From WLMZ01 sp037139095 (GTDB taxonomy: Bacteria; Actinomycetota; Acidimicrobiia; Acidimicrobiales; Ilumatobacteraceae): 64,000 nt of DNA. The stretch spans positions 1-64,000 of the forward strand of contig JBAXHD010000003.1 in the NCBI GenBank assembly GCA_037139095.1, given 5' to 3'. Positions 51,588 to 59,877 of this stretch are shown here, in pieces. The notes under the pieces were generated by a model, which did no database searches, was not told where the DNA came from, and saw nothing but the letters and a program-made list of their open reading frames with translations. How positions within the stretch are numbered: position 1 is the stretch's first letter; every line of letters begins with the position of its first letter. The position numbers and the translations under genes are program-made.

Positions 51588-52943
51588 TCAGGCGAGACCG
51601 CTGCTGCTGATCAAGCCAGCAGTGCGGAAGGCCAGATCGAGGCTCTGGCGGCCATTAAGGCGGGGATCGCACACGGTCTGATACCGGTCGTCGAGCTGCG
51701 AGTCGAGAATGTTGTCGGCGCCACCAATGCATTCGGTGACATCGTCGCCAGTGAGTTCAACATGGATGCCGCCGGGCCATGTGCCTTCGGCAGCGTGCGC
51801 TCGCACAAAGCCGCCAATTTCGGCGCATACCTGATCGAAGTCGCGAGTCTTGCGGCCACTCGCAGCGGTGTACGTGTTGGCGTGCATTGGATCGCAGGCC
51901 CAAACCACGGGGTGATCGGCGTCGCGAACAGCGCGGAGCAGGGGTCGCAATTTGTCTTCAACCTGGTTGGCGCCCATGCGTGTAATCAGGGTGATGCGGC
52001 CAGGAATGCGTGACGGGTTGAGCGCCTGACACAGTTCGAGCACGAAATCGGCGTCGGTTGTTGGCCCAATCTTGCAGCCGATTGGGTTGCCGACGCCACG
52101 AAGGAACTCGATGTGGGCTCCGTCGAGTTGCCGGGTGCGCTCACCAATCCAGAGCATGTGTGCCGAACAGTCGTACCAAGCGCCGGTCAGTGAGTCTTGC
52201 CGAGTGAGCGCTTCTTCGTAGCCAAGCAGCAATGCCTCGTGGCTGGTATAAAAGTCCACCTGATGTAACTGGCTGTTCGACTCGGTGTCTACCCCGCAGG
52301 CACGCATGAAACGCAGCGCCCGATCGATCTCGCTGGCCAACTGGTCATACTTTTGGCCCTCGGGGCTGCTGGCCACGAACTCTTGGGTCCATGCGTGCAC
52401 TCGGTTGAGGTCGGCAAAGCCACCTTTGACGAAAGCGCGGACGAGGTTCAGCGTTGAGGCGCTTTGGTTGTATGCCTGTACCAAACGAGCAGGGTCGGGG
52501 CGACGGGCTTCGGCCGATGGGTGCTCAGAATTGACAATGTGACCACGAAAGCTGGGCAGGTCTACATCGCCGACTCGCTCAAATGGTGACGAGCGAGGCT
52601 TGGCGAACTGACCCGCCATGCGGCCCACCTTGACCACGGGCACGCCGAGCGAATAGGTGAGCACCACGGCCATCTGCAAGATGACCCGCAACTTCTCGCG
52701 GATGTTTACCGCAGAGAAGTCGTCGAAGCTCTCGGCGCAGTCGCCGGCTTGCAGTAAAAATGCGTTGCCGGCGGCCACGTGGCCAAGCGCAGTCTGCAAA
52801 CTGCGAGCCTCACCAGCGAATACCAGTGGGGGATAGCTCGAGATTTGCTTGAGCGCGCCTTGGAGCAGCGCGTCGTCGGGCCATTCAGGCTGCTGTGCTG
52901 CCGGAAATGACTGCCAAGAAGAAGGTGTCCACGTCTTGGCCAT
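51588..52943 (-). CDS. aroG: Class II 3-deoxy-7-phosphoheptulonate (DAHP) synthase
   Basis: The first enzyme of the shikimate pathway, joining phosphoenolpyruvate and erythrose 4-phosphate. The 451-residue protein is of the plant/mycobacterial class II type: LLQAGDCAESFDDF, KVGRMAGQFAKPRS, DFYTSHEALLLGYEEALTR, WIGERTRQLDGAHIEFLRGVGNPIGCK, WACDPMHANT and HVELTGDDVTECIGG. Start at ATG 52943, where the MAKTW sequence begins; the open frame extends further into the sigma-gene region without similarity. It ends 8 bp before the hydrolase gene and lies 7 bp after the sigma-factor gene. Confidence 0.94.
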   Translation of the reverse strand: MAKTWTPSSWQSFPAAQQPEWPDDALLQGALKQISSYPPLVFAGEARSLQTALGHVAAGNAFLLQAGDCAESFDDFSAVNIREKLRVILQMAVVLTYSLGVPVVKVGRMAGQFAKPRSSPFERVGDVDLPSFRGHIVNSEHPSAEARRPDPARLVQAYNQSASTLNLVRAFVKGGFADLNRVHAWTQEFVASSPEGQKYDQLASEIDRALRFMRACGVDTESNSQLHQVDFYTSHEALLLGYEEALTRQDSLTGAWYDCSAHMLWIGERTRQLDGAHIEFLRGVGNPIGCKIGPTTDADFVLELCQALNPSRIPGRITLITRMGANQVEDKLRPLLRAVRDADHPVVWACDPMHANTYTAASGRKTRDFDQVCAEIGGFVRAHAAEGTWPGGIHVELTGDDVTECIGGADNILDSQLDDRYQTVCDPRLNGRQSLDLAFRTAGLISSSGLA

Positions 52944-52950
52944 GATGAAA

Positions 52951-53778
52951 TCAGGCTGCGAGGATGCGAACTGCGTCTTCGCGAAGACCAGCGACAGCAC
53001 GGCTCACGAGGCGGCGAGCCGCTTCGGCAGTGACACCGAGGTTTTCGCCAACTTCGCGGAAGCTCTTGCGCTCGCCGTCGAGCAGGCCGAAACGGGCTTC
53101 GACGGCGTAACGAGCACGCTTGTCAAGGGTTCCGAGCAACTCGTCAAGCAGATCGCTGTCGACCATTGCCATCACGGCGTCTTCGGGGGTGCCGTCGCCG
53201 TTGGCCATGAGATCGCCCAGGGTGGCGTCGCCGTCGTCGCCGATGGTCTTATCGAGCGATACTGGCGTGGTGAGGCGGTGCAACTCGGCATTGCCGAGGT
53301 CGAGGGTCTCGCCGTCGCCGCTGGCCTGACGCAATGCAGCGCGCAGGCTTGCCGAACGATCGCCAGGGATGCGAATGAGGCTGGCCTTTTGGTCAAGGGC
53401 ACGGCCGATGGCCTGACGGATCCAGAAGGTTGCGTAGGTGCTGAACTTGAAGCCACGGCGCCAGTCGAACTTGTCGACGGCGTGCTCGAGACCCAAGTTG
53501 CCCTCTTGGATGAGGTCAAGCAGGTCCATGCCCTGGGGCAGTGGGTAGCGGCGAGCAATGCTCACCACGAGACGGAGGTTGGAGCGGATGAACCGATCCT
53601 TTGCCTTGGCGGCGGCGCTGACGGCAGCTTTGTGCTGAGCCGACTTCTCGCCGTTGGCGATACGCTCAGCTGCCTCACGGCCGGCCTCGATAGCGCGGGA
53701 CAATTCGCGCTCTTCTTCTGCGTTCAAGAGGGCAACTTTGCCGATGTCGTTGAGGTAGAGACCAATGGAGTCGTTCAT
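52951..53778 (-). CDS. Sigma-70 family RNA polymerase sigma factor, group 2-like
   Basis: A 275-residue sigma factor without region 1.1. Region 1.2 (about residues 3-35), region 2 (about 60-130, with DLIQEGNLGLEHAVDKFDWRRGFKFSTYATFWIRQAI), region 3 (about 137-200) and region 4 (about 210-270) can be placed. Region 2 is close to RpoD, so the -10 contacts are likely conserved. Region 4.2 reads VTAEAARRLVSRAV instead of the RpoD form with RQIE, which suggests different -35 contacts. It is read together with, or upstream of, the DAHP synthase gene. An adjacent anti-sigma factor is not visible. Confidence 0.88.
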   Translation of the reverse strand: MNDSIGLYLNDIGKVALLNAEEERELSRAIEAGREAAERIANGEKSAQHKAAVSAAAKAKDRFIRSNLRLVVSIARRYPLPQGMDLLDLIQEGNLGLEHAVDKFDWRRGFKFSTYATFWIRQAIGRALDQKASLIRIPGDRSASLRAALRQASGDGETLDLGNAELHRLTTPVSLDKTIGDDGDATLGDLMANGDGTPEDAVMAMVDSDLLDELLGTLDKRARYAVEARFGLLDGERKSFREVGENLGVTAEAARRLVSRAVAGLREDAVRILAA

Positions 53779-54078
53779 ATCAGGTTGTCTAACCGTTCTG
53801 GTTGAGTTCGCATTCCGCGGTGCGGCGTGGCAAGCGACACACCGGGTGTGTGTCTCGGGCTACGCACCCACCGAGGCAAACTTCGTCAACACGCGCAAAA
53901 AGGGCACGTCGCAACGAAATCTGCTGTCCAAGGAGGGTGTTGGGCAGATCTTGAAGAGTACTTATGTAGGGGGAAGGACAGAGTACACCATTCGTCAAGT
54001 CATGTCATGTCAGAGTCGTGCGCCCCAGTCGGGGGTCTGGCGCAGATTCGCGACTGACTTCTTCTAGACTCGGCGATT
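53779..54078. other. Intergenic region between the sigma-factor gene and nadD
   Basis: Divergent control region of 300 bases without a gene. It contains a hairpin GACACAC-CGGGT-GTGTGTC (53836-53854) in the presumed leader or promoter area of the sigma gene, and TAGACT (54065-54070) eight bases before the nadD start, a likely -10. A second, less perfect hairpin (TGCGCC...GGCGCA, about 54020-54044) precedes it. I see nothing else. Confidence 0.5.
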
Positions 54079-54666
54079 GTGCCTGCCCGTATCGGATTGT
54101 TCGGTGGCACATTCGACCCCCCGCACGTCGGACACCTTGTCACGGCTGTCAATGTGCGACACGCTTTGCAACTCGATGTGGTGGTGCTGATGGTGGCCAA
54201 TGTGCCCTGGCAAAAGGAATCCAGCCGCCGTATCACGCCTGCTGAGGACCGTTTTGCACTTGTTCAAGCAGCGGTAGCCGACGTGCCAGGGCTTGAGGCT
54301 GGCCGAATCGAGATCGACCTTGGCGGGCCCAGTTACACCGCCAACACGCTGGCGATTCTTGCTGATGAGAACCCGGGCGCCGATCTGTTCACCATTGTTG
54401 GTTTCGACGCTGCTGCCGGATTCACCACGTGGGAGCGCTACCACGATGTTGCGGCCCGGTCGTCGCTGGTCGTTGTCGACCGGCCCGGCGTGTCGGCCAC
54501 GCTGCCCGAGCAGTTCCACTGGCATCATGTTGAGGTGCCGCACCTCGACGTGTCGAGCACCGACCTGCGCTCGCGTTTCAGCGATAGTCGCCCGCTTGAC
54601 TATTTGATTACCGAACCGGTGTTGGCGGTTATCCGCGAACGTGATCTGTATGTAGGAGCTCAATGA
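54079..54666 (+). CDS. nadD: Nicotinate-nucleotide adenylyltransferase
   Basis: NadD makes nicotinate adenine dinucleotide in NAD synthesis. The 195-residue protein has the nucleotidyltransferase motif GGTFDPPHVGH (residues about 9-19), NVPWQK, FTIVGFDAAAGFTTWERY, and the C-terminal SSTDLRSRF. Start at GTG 54079 with a -10-like hexamer eight bases upstream, so the mRNA is nearly leaderless. It overlaps the next gene by four bases; the order nadD, LCP-like gene, rsfS is usual in actinobacteria. Confidence 0.95.
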   Translation: MPARIGLFGGTFDPPHVGHLVTAVNVRHALQLDVVVLMVANVPWQKESSRRITPAEDRFALVQAAVADVPGLEAGRIEIDLGGPSYTANTLAILADENPGADLFTIVGFDAAAGFTTWERYHDVAARSSLVVVDRPGVSATLPEQFHWHHVEVPHLDVSSTDLRSRFSDSRPLDYLITEPVLAVIRERDLYVGAQ

Positions 54667-55970
54667 CGGCCTTGGATTCTCGTCGACGTATGCGAACCCT
54701 CGCTGCGGCCATGGCTGGCGTGGTCGTGTTGGGCGCTGCTCCGGTGCTGGGCTACTTCGGCGCCGATGTGCTGCGCAACTCAAAGGCTGGCACCGAGGCC
54801 GCCACGATCCCTGAGGTGCCCTTCCCATCAACCCCAACGGCTGTGTTGGCGGTGGTCAACGACCAACAAGATGTCACTGCCTTGGCTGTGATGATTCTGG
54901 CCCCCGGAACAGGTCGTGGCGGCACGCTGGTGTCGTTCCCCACGAATGCTTCGCGGGCGCAGACCCTGAATGACGTCAACGTGCCGGTGGCCGCCAGTTT
55001 TGTAACGGGTGGCGCCGACGGGCTACTCGGTGATGTTGAGTCGCTCAGCAGTGTGACCCTCAACTTCAATGCGATCGCTACCGAGGCCGATCTCGCCGCG
55101 TTGCTTGGGCCGGTCGGGTCACTGCCGGTCACCTTTCCGAATCCAGTCGTCAAGACCGATGCAGAGGGCGCCGGAACAACGTTGTTTCCGGCTGGCCCGG
55201 CCACGCTGTCGGCGGCGCAGGCAGCAAGTGTGCTCACGGCTGCCGATCCCACCCAGCCCGAGAGGGGGCGCCTCGCCAACGTGCGCTCGGTGTGGACAGC
55301 GCTCGCAGCCACAGTGGGGCCTGGCCTTGCCGCAGAGAACCCCACCGCTGCAGCGCCGAAGAACTTCACTGAGTTCCTTGCCCATTTCTTGGCAGGGCCG
55401 GTGCAGGTCTACAACGACCTCAACACCGTGCCACTCACGGGTGCTGCGAATCCGAAGCATCTTGACGTGGGCAGTCTTGATCGCTCGTCGGTAGTGGTCG
55501 TGATGGCCTCAGTGGCGCCGGGTGCGATGATCGCCCCGAATCCAAACCTGAGCTTTCGCATCGAGAACGGTCTCACCGATGCCGACGTGGCCGCCGCTGG
55601 CCTCAGTGGCTATACCAGTGCCTCGCTGAGTCGCGACATCATTGCCCGGCTGATCTTCCTGCAGAGCAACGTCGTTTCGGTTTCCTCCGAAATCGCCACG
55701 TTGCCCACGAAAGTGGTGCCCGACAAGACCATCGTGTTTACGCTCAACGACGTGCAGCCGGCTGAGGAGAAAGACTTCATTGCTCTGTACGGTCCGGTTG
55801 AGTTCCGTCGGCCAACTGTGGTGTATCCGCTGGTCGATATCACGGTGGTTATCGGACGCAGCTATCTCGCTGAGGTGAAGAAAAATCTTGAAGCCTCAGC
55901 ATCTGGATCTGCCCCCGGTGGCACAGCCACCACGGTTGTCGACCCATCCGCCGCTACGGTGTCTTCCTGA
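54663..55970 (+). CDS. LCP/LytR-like membrane-anchored protein with degenerate catalytic motifs
   Basis: A 435-residue protein with an N-terminal membrane helix (about residues 12-32) and an extracytoplasmic part. Residues about 55-290 resemble the LytR-CpsA-Psr fold, whose members attach glycopolymers to peptidoglycan, and about 300-405 resemble the LytR_C domain (FRIENGLTD to VVIGRSYL). The conserved catalytic arginines seem lost: the place of SIPRDT reads VSFPTNA. The position between nadD and rsfS is where actinobacteria often carry a LytR-type gene. It may be a structural or regulatory relative, or an enzyme too divergent for me to align by eye. Confidence 0.6.
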   Translation: MTALDSRRRMRTLAAAMAGVVVLGAAPVLGYFGADVLRNSKAGTEAATIPEVPFPSTPTAVLAVVNDQQDVTALAVMILAPGTGRGGTLVSFPTNASRAQTLNDVNVPVAASFVTGGADGLLGDVESLSSVTLNFNAIATEADLAALLGPVGSLPVTFPNPVVKTDAEGAGTTLFPAGPATLSAAQAASVLTAADPTQPERGRLANVRSVWTALAATVGPGLAAENPTAAAPKNFTEFLAHFLAGPVQVYNDLNTVPLTGAANPKHLDVGSLDRSSVVVVMASVAPGAMIAPNPNLSFRIENGLTDADVAAAGLSGYTSASLSRDIIARLIFLQSNVVSVSSEIATLPTKVVPDKTIVFTLNDVQPAEEKDFIALYGPVEFRRPTVVYPLVDITVVIGRSYLAEVKKNLEASASGSAPGGTATTVVDPSAATVSS

Positions 55971-55971
55971 T

Positions 55972-56358
55972 ATGACTGCTGACCTGAGCTCCGAAGATCT
56001 GGCCATCGTTGCGGCCCGCGCCGCCGACGACAAAATGGCTACCGACACCTTGGTGCTCGAGGTGGGTCCGATTCTGGCCATCACCGAGTTTTTCGTGATC
56101 ACCAGTGCCTCGAACCGGCGTCTGGTGCGTGCTGTGGCCGACGAGGTTGAGGCCAAGGTGCGTGAGGCTTCGGGTCGGTCACCGCTTCGTGTTGAGGGTG
56201 CTCGAGAGCAGCAGTGGGTGCTCATCGACTACGGCGATGTGGTTGTGCACGTGTTCAGCGACGAGACCCGATCGTTCTACGAGATCGAGCGTTTGTATCG
56301 AGATGCGCCGATCGTTGAGTGGATCGATCCGGCGCTGGCTGCCAAAGCCACGAGCTGA
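55972..56358 (+). CDS. rsfS: Ribosomal silencing factor RsfS
   Basis: RsfS binds ribosomal protein uL14 and blocks joining of subunits during starvation. The 128-residue protein shows DDKMATDTLVLEVG, FFVITSASNRRLVRAVADEVEAKV, EGAREQQWVLIDYGDVVVHVF and RSFYEIERLYRDAP, all typical. Length is normal. It starts one base after the LCP-like stop (TGATATG), so the three genes nadD to rsfS form an operon. Confidence 0.95.
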   Translation: MTADLSSEDLAIVAARAADDKMATDTLVLEVGPILAITEFFVITSASNRRLVRAVADEVEAKVREASGRSPLRVEGAREQQWVLIDYGDVVVHVFSDETRSFYEIERLYRDAPIVEWIDPALAAKATS

Positions 56359-56433
56359 TTCGGGGTCGCAGCGGCGCCGTGACCGACGGCACGATCGCTG
56401 ATAGGGATAGGTCGGCTATGGTCTATCACTGTT

Positions 56434-57012
56434 ATGAATATGCTCCTGTCAGGACCCTTCGACACCGCTGAATTGCCGCGCATCGCGCCGGCGCCAGTAA
56501 CGGTGACGGTCTCTCGCATGGTGGAGCCCGGTCGCGAACACGAGTTCAGCCAATGGGCTGAGACGATGGTTCAGCGGGCGAACGCATTCCCGGGCAGCCT
56601 TGGCGGCGGCGTGTTGGCGCCAGGTCCAGACGGCGGCGAGTTCCAGATTGTGTTCCGTTTTGTCGACGGCCTGGCACTGCGCTTGTGGGAGCGTTCGCCG
56701 CAGCGTGCAGTGCTGTTGGCCGAAGCTGATCGGTTTGTCACGGGCGAACGGGTGCACCGCACCGTTGGTGTTGAGGAATGGTTCGACCTGCCGTCGCGGT
56801 CAGAGCCGGCTCGTCCGCTGTGGCGTCGCATTGTCACTGACGTGGCATGGGTGTACCCAGTAGCGCTGCTCGCCTCGCTGTTTGTGGCGCCGTTACTTGC
56901 GCGTTTGCCGGTGAGCGCACGCACGTTGTTGTCGGCAGCACTGGTCACCATGGTGATGCGTTTGGCCGTTGGGCCGGTGCGATCTCGGCTTCGGTCTCGT
57001 CGTCGGCTCTAA
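56434..57012 (+). CDS. ABM-domain protein with C-terminal membrane helices
   Basis: A 192-residue protein. Residues about 20-115 resemble the antibiotic biosynthesis monooxygenase (ABM) dimeric alpha-beta barrel (VTVTVSRMVEPGREHEFSQWAETMVQRANAFPG to WERSPQRAVLLAEADRFV). Residues about 135-185 form two membrane helices, and the tail is rich in Arg. Such fusions of ABM domain and membrane hairpin are common uncharacterised proteins. ATG 56434 is the first of two close starts (the second at 56440). It precedes tRNA-Ala. Confidence 0.7.
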   Translation: MNMLLSGPFDTAELPRIAPAPVTVTVSRMVEPGREHEFSQWAETMVQRANAFPGSLGGGVLAPGPDGGEFQIVFRFVDGLALRLWERSPQRAVLLAEADRFVTGERVHRTVGVEEWFDLPSRSEPARPLWRRIVTDVAWVYPVALLASLFVAPLLARLPVSARTLLSAALVTMVMRLAVGPVRSRLRSRRRL

Positions 57013-57075
57013 GGAATCTCTCGCTGTCGCGTTTGTACCTTGCATGTCGCGCTGGTATCTTCATCTTCCCGATTC

Positions 57076-57148
57076 GGGGCTGTAGCTCAGTTGGCAGAGC
57101 ACTTCCATGGCATGGAAGGGGTCAGGGGTTCGATTCCCCTCAGCTCCA
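57076..57148 (+). tRNA. tRNA-Ala (anticodon GGC)
   Basis: Cloverleaf with acceptor stem GGGGCTG/CAGCTCC (one G-T pair), D arm with GCTCAG and TTGGCAGAGC, anticodon stem CTTCC/GGAAG around loop ATGGCAT giving anticodon GGC, and T arm AGGGG-TTCGATT-CCCCT. The discriminator is A. CCA is not encoded (CAA follows). The next gene starts 76 bp later. Confidence 0.95.
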
Positions 57149-57187
57149 CAATTGCATTTGTCGTTGCGGTTGCGTGCGTCCCGTGGC

Positions 57188-57218
57188 TTGACCCTGAGCC
57201 AGGTTGATCTCGTACCAT
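57188..57218 (+). promoter_or_regulatory. Leaderless promoter of the methyltransferase gene
   Basis: A -35 TTGACC (57188-57193) and a -10 TACCAT (57213-57218) are 19 bp apart. The GTG at 57225 lies exactly where transcription would begin, so the message should have no leader. No Shine-Dalgarno sequence is present. Confidence 0.55.
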
Positions 57219-57224
57219 CTTGGC

Positions 57225-57821
57225 GTGGACATCTTGAATCGAATACTGCCGTGGGATGGCTGGGGCGGCCGGGTGATGGCGACGGTTATGGCTCGGGGCA
57301 ACGCAGACATGGAGATCGCAGCCGTTGAGCTGGCGAACCCAAGATCTGACGCCAATGTCGTGATGATTGGTTGCGGACCGGGTGTCGGTGTGGTCGCAGG
57401 TGCTCGTCGCACGCCGAACGGAATGGTGATCGGTCTCGACCCGTCGGCGGTGATGGTCGAACGGACCCGCACTCGGACTCGCCGAGCGCGAGTCGAGCAC
57501 CTCACGAGGGTCGAGCAGGCTGCGGCAGAGTTGCTCCCAGTGCCAGATCGTTCGCAAGATGCCGTGGTCAGTGTGAACAACATTCAACTGTGGAAAGACC
57601 GGGCTGTCGGCCTCGACGAATGCGTTCGCGTCCTCGCTCCCGGAGGCGTGGTGGTCGTGCTTCTGCACACGTGGGCTATCCCCGACGCCGTACCCGATGA
57701 TGAGTGGGTCGCACAGTTGAGTGTCGACCTGTCGGCCCGTGACCTGAGGGTGGATCCAGCGCAGACCCGCCGCTTTCGATCCGGCCCCGCCATGGTTCTT
57801 ATCGCAAGATCTGTGGGGTAG
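57225..57821 (+). CDS. SAM-dependent class I methyltransferase
   Basis: A 198-residue methyltransferase. SAM-binding motif I is MIGCGPGVGV, followed by GLDPSAVMVERTRTRTRR, LPVPDRSQDAVVSVNNIQLW and the post-motif LDECVRVLAPGGVVVVLLHTW, as in UbiE-like enzymes. The substrate is unknown. I chose GTG 57225 because a -10 element ends six bases upstream; a TTG at 57204 in frame is the alternative. It converges on the Baeyer-Villiger monooxygenase gene. Confidence 0.85.
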   Translation: MDILNRILPWDGWGGRVMATVMARGNADMEIAAVELANPRSDANVVMIGCGPGVGVVAGARRTPNGMVIGLDPSAVMVERTRTRTRRARVEHLTRVEQAAAELLPVPDRSQDAVVSVNNIQLWKDRAVGLDECVRVLAPGGVVVVLLHTWAIPDAVPDDEWVAQLSVDLSARDLRVDPAQTRRFRSGPAMVLIARSVG

Positions 57822-57847
57822 CTGCCGCAACACGCCGTGCTCGCGGG

Positions 57848-59638
57848 TCAGACGCTCCGGGTGACTTCGAGGCCTTCGAATGTGCCGTCGGCGCGCCACT
57901 GTTCGAGACGCTCGATGTATTCGAAAGGTCGGCCCATGTAGGCGCCGGAACGCGCGGAGCGCATGTCGCCGCCGCCTTCGTTGTTGAGGTACCCCGGCGT
58001 ACACGTTTCGTTGTAGCGACCGAGCTTCATCAGGTTGGTCAAGATGATGTTGAACCATTCACGTTCGGCTTCGGCAGTTGGCTCAATCATGTCGATGTTT
58101 TGTTCCTCGCAGCGGGCGATCACGTTCGCGATGTGGCGCGCAGTCGCGCTAATCGGATGCAAGAAATTGACCGCTTGGCCGCCTTGCACCGTGCTGATCA
58201 TGAGCAAGTTCGGGAACCCTCGGGTATGCACGCCAAACAGCGTGGATGGTCCATCGGCCCATGCTTCGCTCAGTGCGACTCCGTCGTGGCCACGCGGATC
58301 AAAACCCAAGCGATGCGTGTAGTCCGTCATCACTTCGAAACCCGATGCGTAGATCAGACAATCGACGGGGTATTCGACGCCATCGACCACAACGCCCGTT
58401 GGCGTGATGGCTTCCACACCTTTGCCGTCAGTGTCGACGAGCGTCACGTTGGGGCGGTTAAACGACGGCAGGTATTCATCGTGGAAACAGAGCCGTTTGC
58501 AGAGCTGGTTGTAGTAGGGCTTCAACGATTCTGCGGTCTTGGGGTCTTGCACAATGTCGGCGATGCGGGTCCGCACGCGTTCCATGTTTTCGAAATCGAT
58601 GCGTTCGAGTTCGGCTTCGCGCTCTTTTGTTGCGGCCGGAGCGCGCGTGTCGACGAAGAGCATCTCGCCCCAACCGTCTTGGATGAGATCAACTTCGGGC
58701 TGATCGCCAATGACCAACGCGGTGAAGTTGTCGATGCGTTCTTGTTGCCAGCCGGGCTTTAGTGATGCAACCCATTGTGGATCGGTCGTCTGATTGTTCC
58801 GCACGCCAACGCTCGACGGTGTGCGTTGAAATACGAAAAGTTCCTGTGCGGCTTCGGCGAGCTTTGGTATCGCCTGCACTGCGGTGGCGCCAGTGCCGAT
58901 GATGCCAACACGTTTGTCGGCGAGCTTGTCCATGGGCTGCAGCGGGCCGCCGCCGGTATACGCATAGTCCCAACGACTGGTGTGAAAGCTATGGCCGCGG
59001 AACGTAGAAATCCCTGTAATTCCAGGCAGTTTTGCTTTGTGTAACACCCCGCCCGCGACAACTAAGAAACGGCTCGTGAGGCGGTCGCCGCGCGTAGTAG
59101 TGACAATCCAACGATGCGCGACGTCGTCCCAGACGGCGTCTTCAACTTCGGTTTGGAACATTGCCGCGCGGTAGAGATCAAACTTTGTGGCGAGGAGTTG
59201 GCAGTACGCAAAGATTTCTGGCGCCTTCGCGTACTTTTCGGTAGGCATATAGCCGGTTTCTTCGAGCATCGGCAGGTAGGAATACGACTCCACGTCGCAC
59301 GCGGCGCCCGGGTACCGGTTCCAGTACCAAGTGCCGCCAAAGTCGCCGGCCTTGTCGATGATGCGGATGCTGTCGACGCCTTCTTTGCGCAAATTCGCGG
59401 CCGCGAGCATCCCTCCAAAGCCGCCTCCTACGATGACCACTTCAACGTCTTGTGCGATCGAGTCCCGGGTGAAGCCGGGTTCGGCATACGGGTCGGCATC
59501 GATGTCTTTGAATACCGCATCGAGTTCGAGATATTGGTGTATTCCGTCTTCACGCAGCCGTTTTTCGCGCTCGATGCGGTAACGGTCTCGCAGTTGCTCC
59601 TCAGAAAGTTGAACCGCGTATGCGCCGTCCTGGGCCAT
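57848..59638 (-). CDS. Type I Baeyer-Villiger monooxygenase (cyclohexanone monooxygenase-like)
   Basis: A 596-residue FAD/NADPH flavoprotein that inserts oxygen next to a ketone. The first Rossmann motif is VIVGGGFGGMLAAANL, then FGGTWYWNRYPGAACDVESYSYLP. The Baeyer-Villiger fingerprint FxGxxxHxxxW(P/D) is met by FRGHSFHTSRWD, and the second Rossmann motif is VGIIGTGATAVQ. An N-terminal extension of about 60 residues is like that of the larger members of the class (for example steroid or cyclododecanone monooxygenases). It starts at ATG 59638, divergent from the sugar-dehydrogenase-like operon; two palindromes lie between them. Confidence 0.92.
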   Translation of the reverse strand: MAQDGAYAVQLSEEQLRDRYRIEREKRLREDGIHQYLELDAVFKDIDADPYAEPGFTRDSIAQDVEVVIVGGGFGGMLAAANLRKEGVDSIRIIDKAGDFGGTWYWNRYPGAACDVESYSYLPMLEETGYMPTEKYAKAPEIFAYCQLLATKFDLYRAAMFQTEVEDAVWDDVAHRWIVTTTRGDRLTSRFLVVAGGVLHKAKLPGITGISTFRGHSFHTSRWDYAYTGGGPLQPMDKLADKRVGIIGTGATAVQAIPKLAEAAQELFVFQRTPSSVGVRNNQTTDPQWVASLKPGWQQERIDNFTALVIGDQPEVDLIQDGWGEMLFVDTRAPAATKEREAELERIDFENMERVRTRIADIVQDPKTAESLKPYYNQLCKRLCFHDEYLPSFNRPNVTLVDTDGKGVEAITPTGVVVDGVEYPVDCLIYASGFEVMTDYTHRLGFDPRGHDGVALSEAWADGPSTLFGVHTRGFPNLLMISTVQGGQAVNFLHPISATARHIANVIARCEEQNIDMIEPTAEAEREWFNIILTNLMKLGRYNETCTPGYLNNEGGGDMRSARSGAYMGRPFEYIERLEQWRADGTFEGLEVTRSV

Positions 59639-59740
59639 TCGAACTGTGCTCCTTGATCATTCCTGCGCGACTGAACTCCGCCTCAAACGGAATGCTACTG
59701 GTAGCCCGACGGGGCGATGACTTCGGTGGCTCAAGCTAAG

Positions 59741-59764
59741 GGTTGCAACCGATTACGGCCGTAA
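59741..59764. promoter_or_regulatory. Two adjacent palindromes in the divergent control region
   Basis: GGTTGCAACC (59741-59750) and TTACGGCCGTAA (59753-59764) are perfect palindromes separated by two bases. They lie about 100 bp from each of the flanking start codons. They are candidate binding sites for a regulator of the monooxygenase gene, the operon, or both. Confidence 0.5.
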
Positions 59765-59842
59765 GGTTTGCGCCAGTCAGCCACAGCGCACGCCAGCCGA
59801 GATCCCGGGTGCGATTTCAGCGCATTCATCGCCGGCTCCGAC

Positions 59843-59871
59843 AGGTCAATTGACCTCACTCGGGTTAGATT
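59843..59871 (+). promoter_or_regulatory. Operator-like palindrome and -10 of the Gfo/Idh operon
   Basis: AGGTCAATTGACCT (59843-59856) is a perfect 14-bp palindrome located where the -35 of the operon should be. A -10-like TAGATT (59866-59871) ends six bases before the ATG at 59878, so the message may be leaderless. A dimeric regulator bound to the palindrome could block or recruit polymerase. No regulator gene is adjacent. Confidence 0.5.
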
Positions 59872-59877
59872 TCCCCA

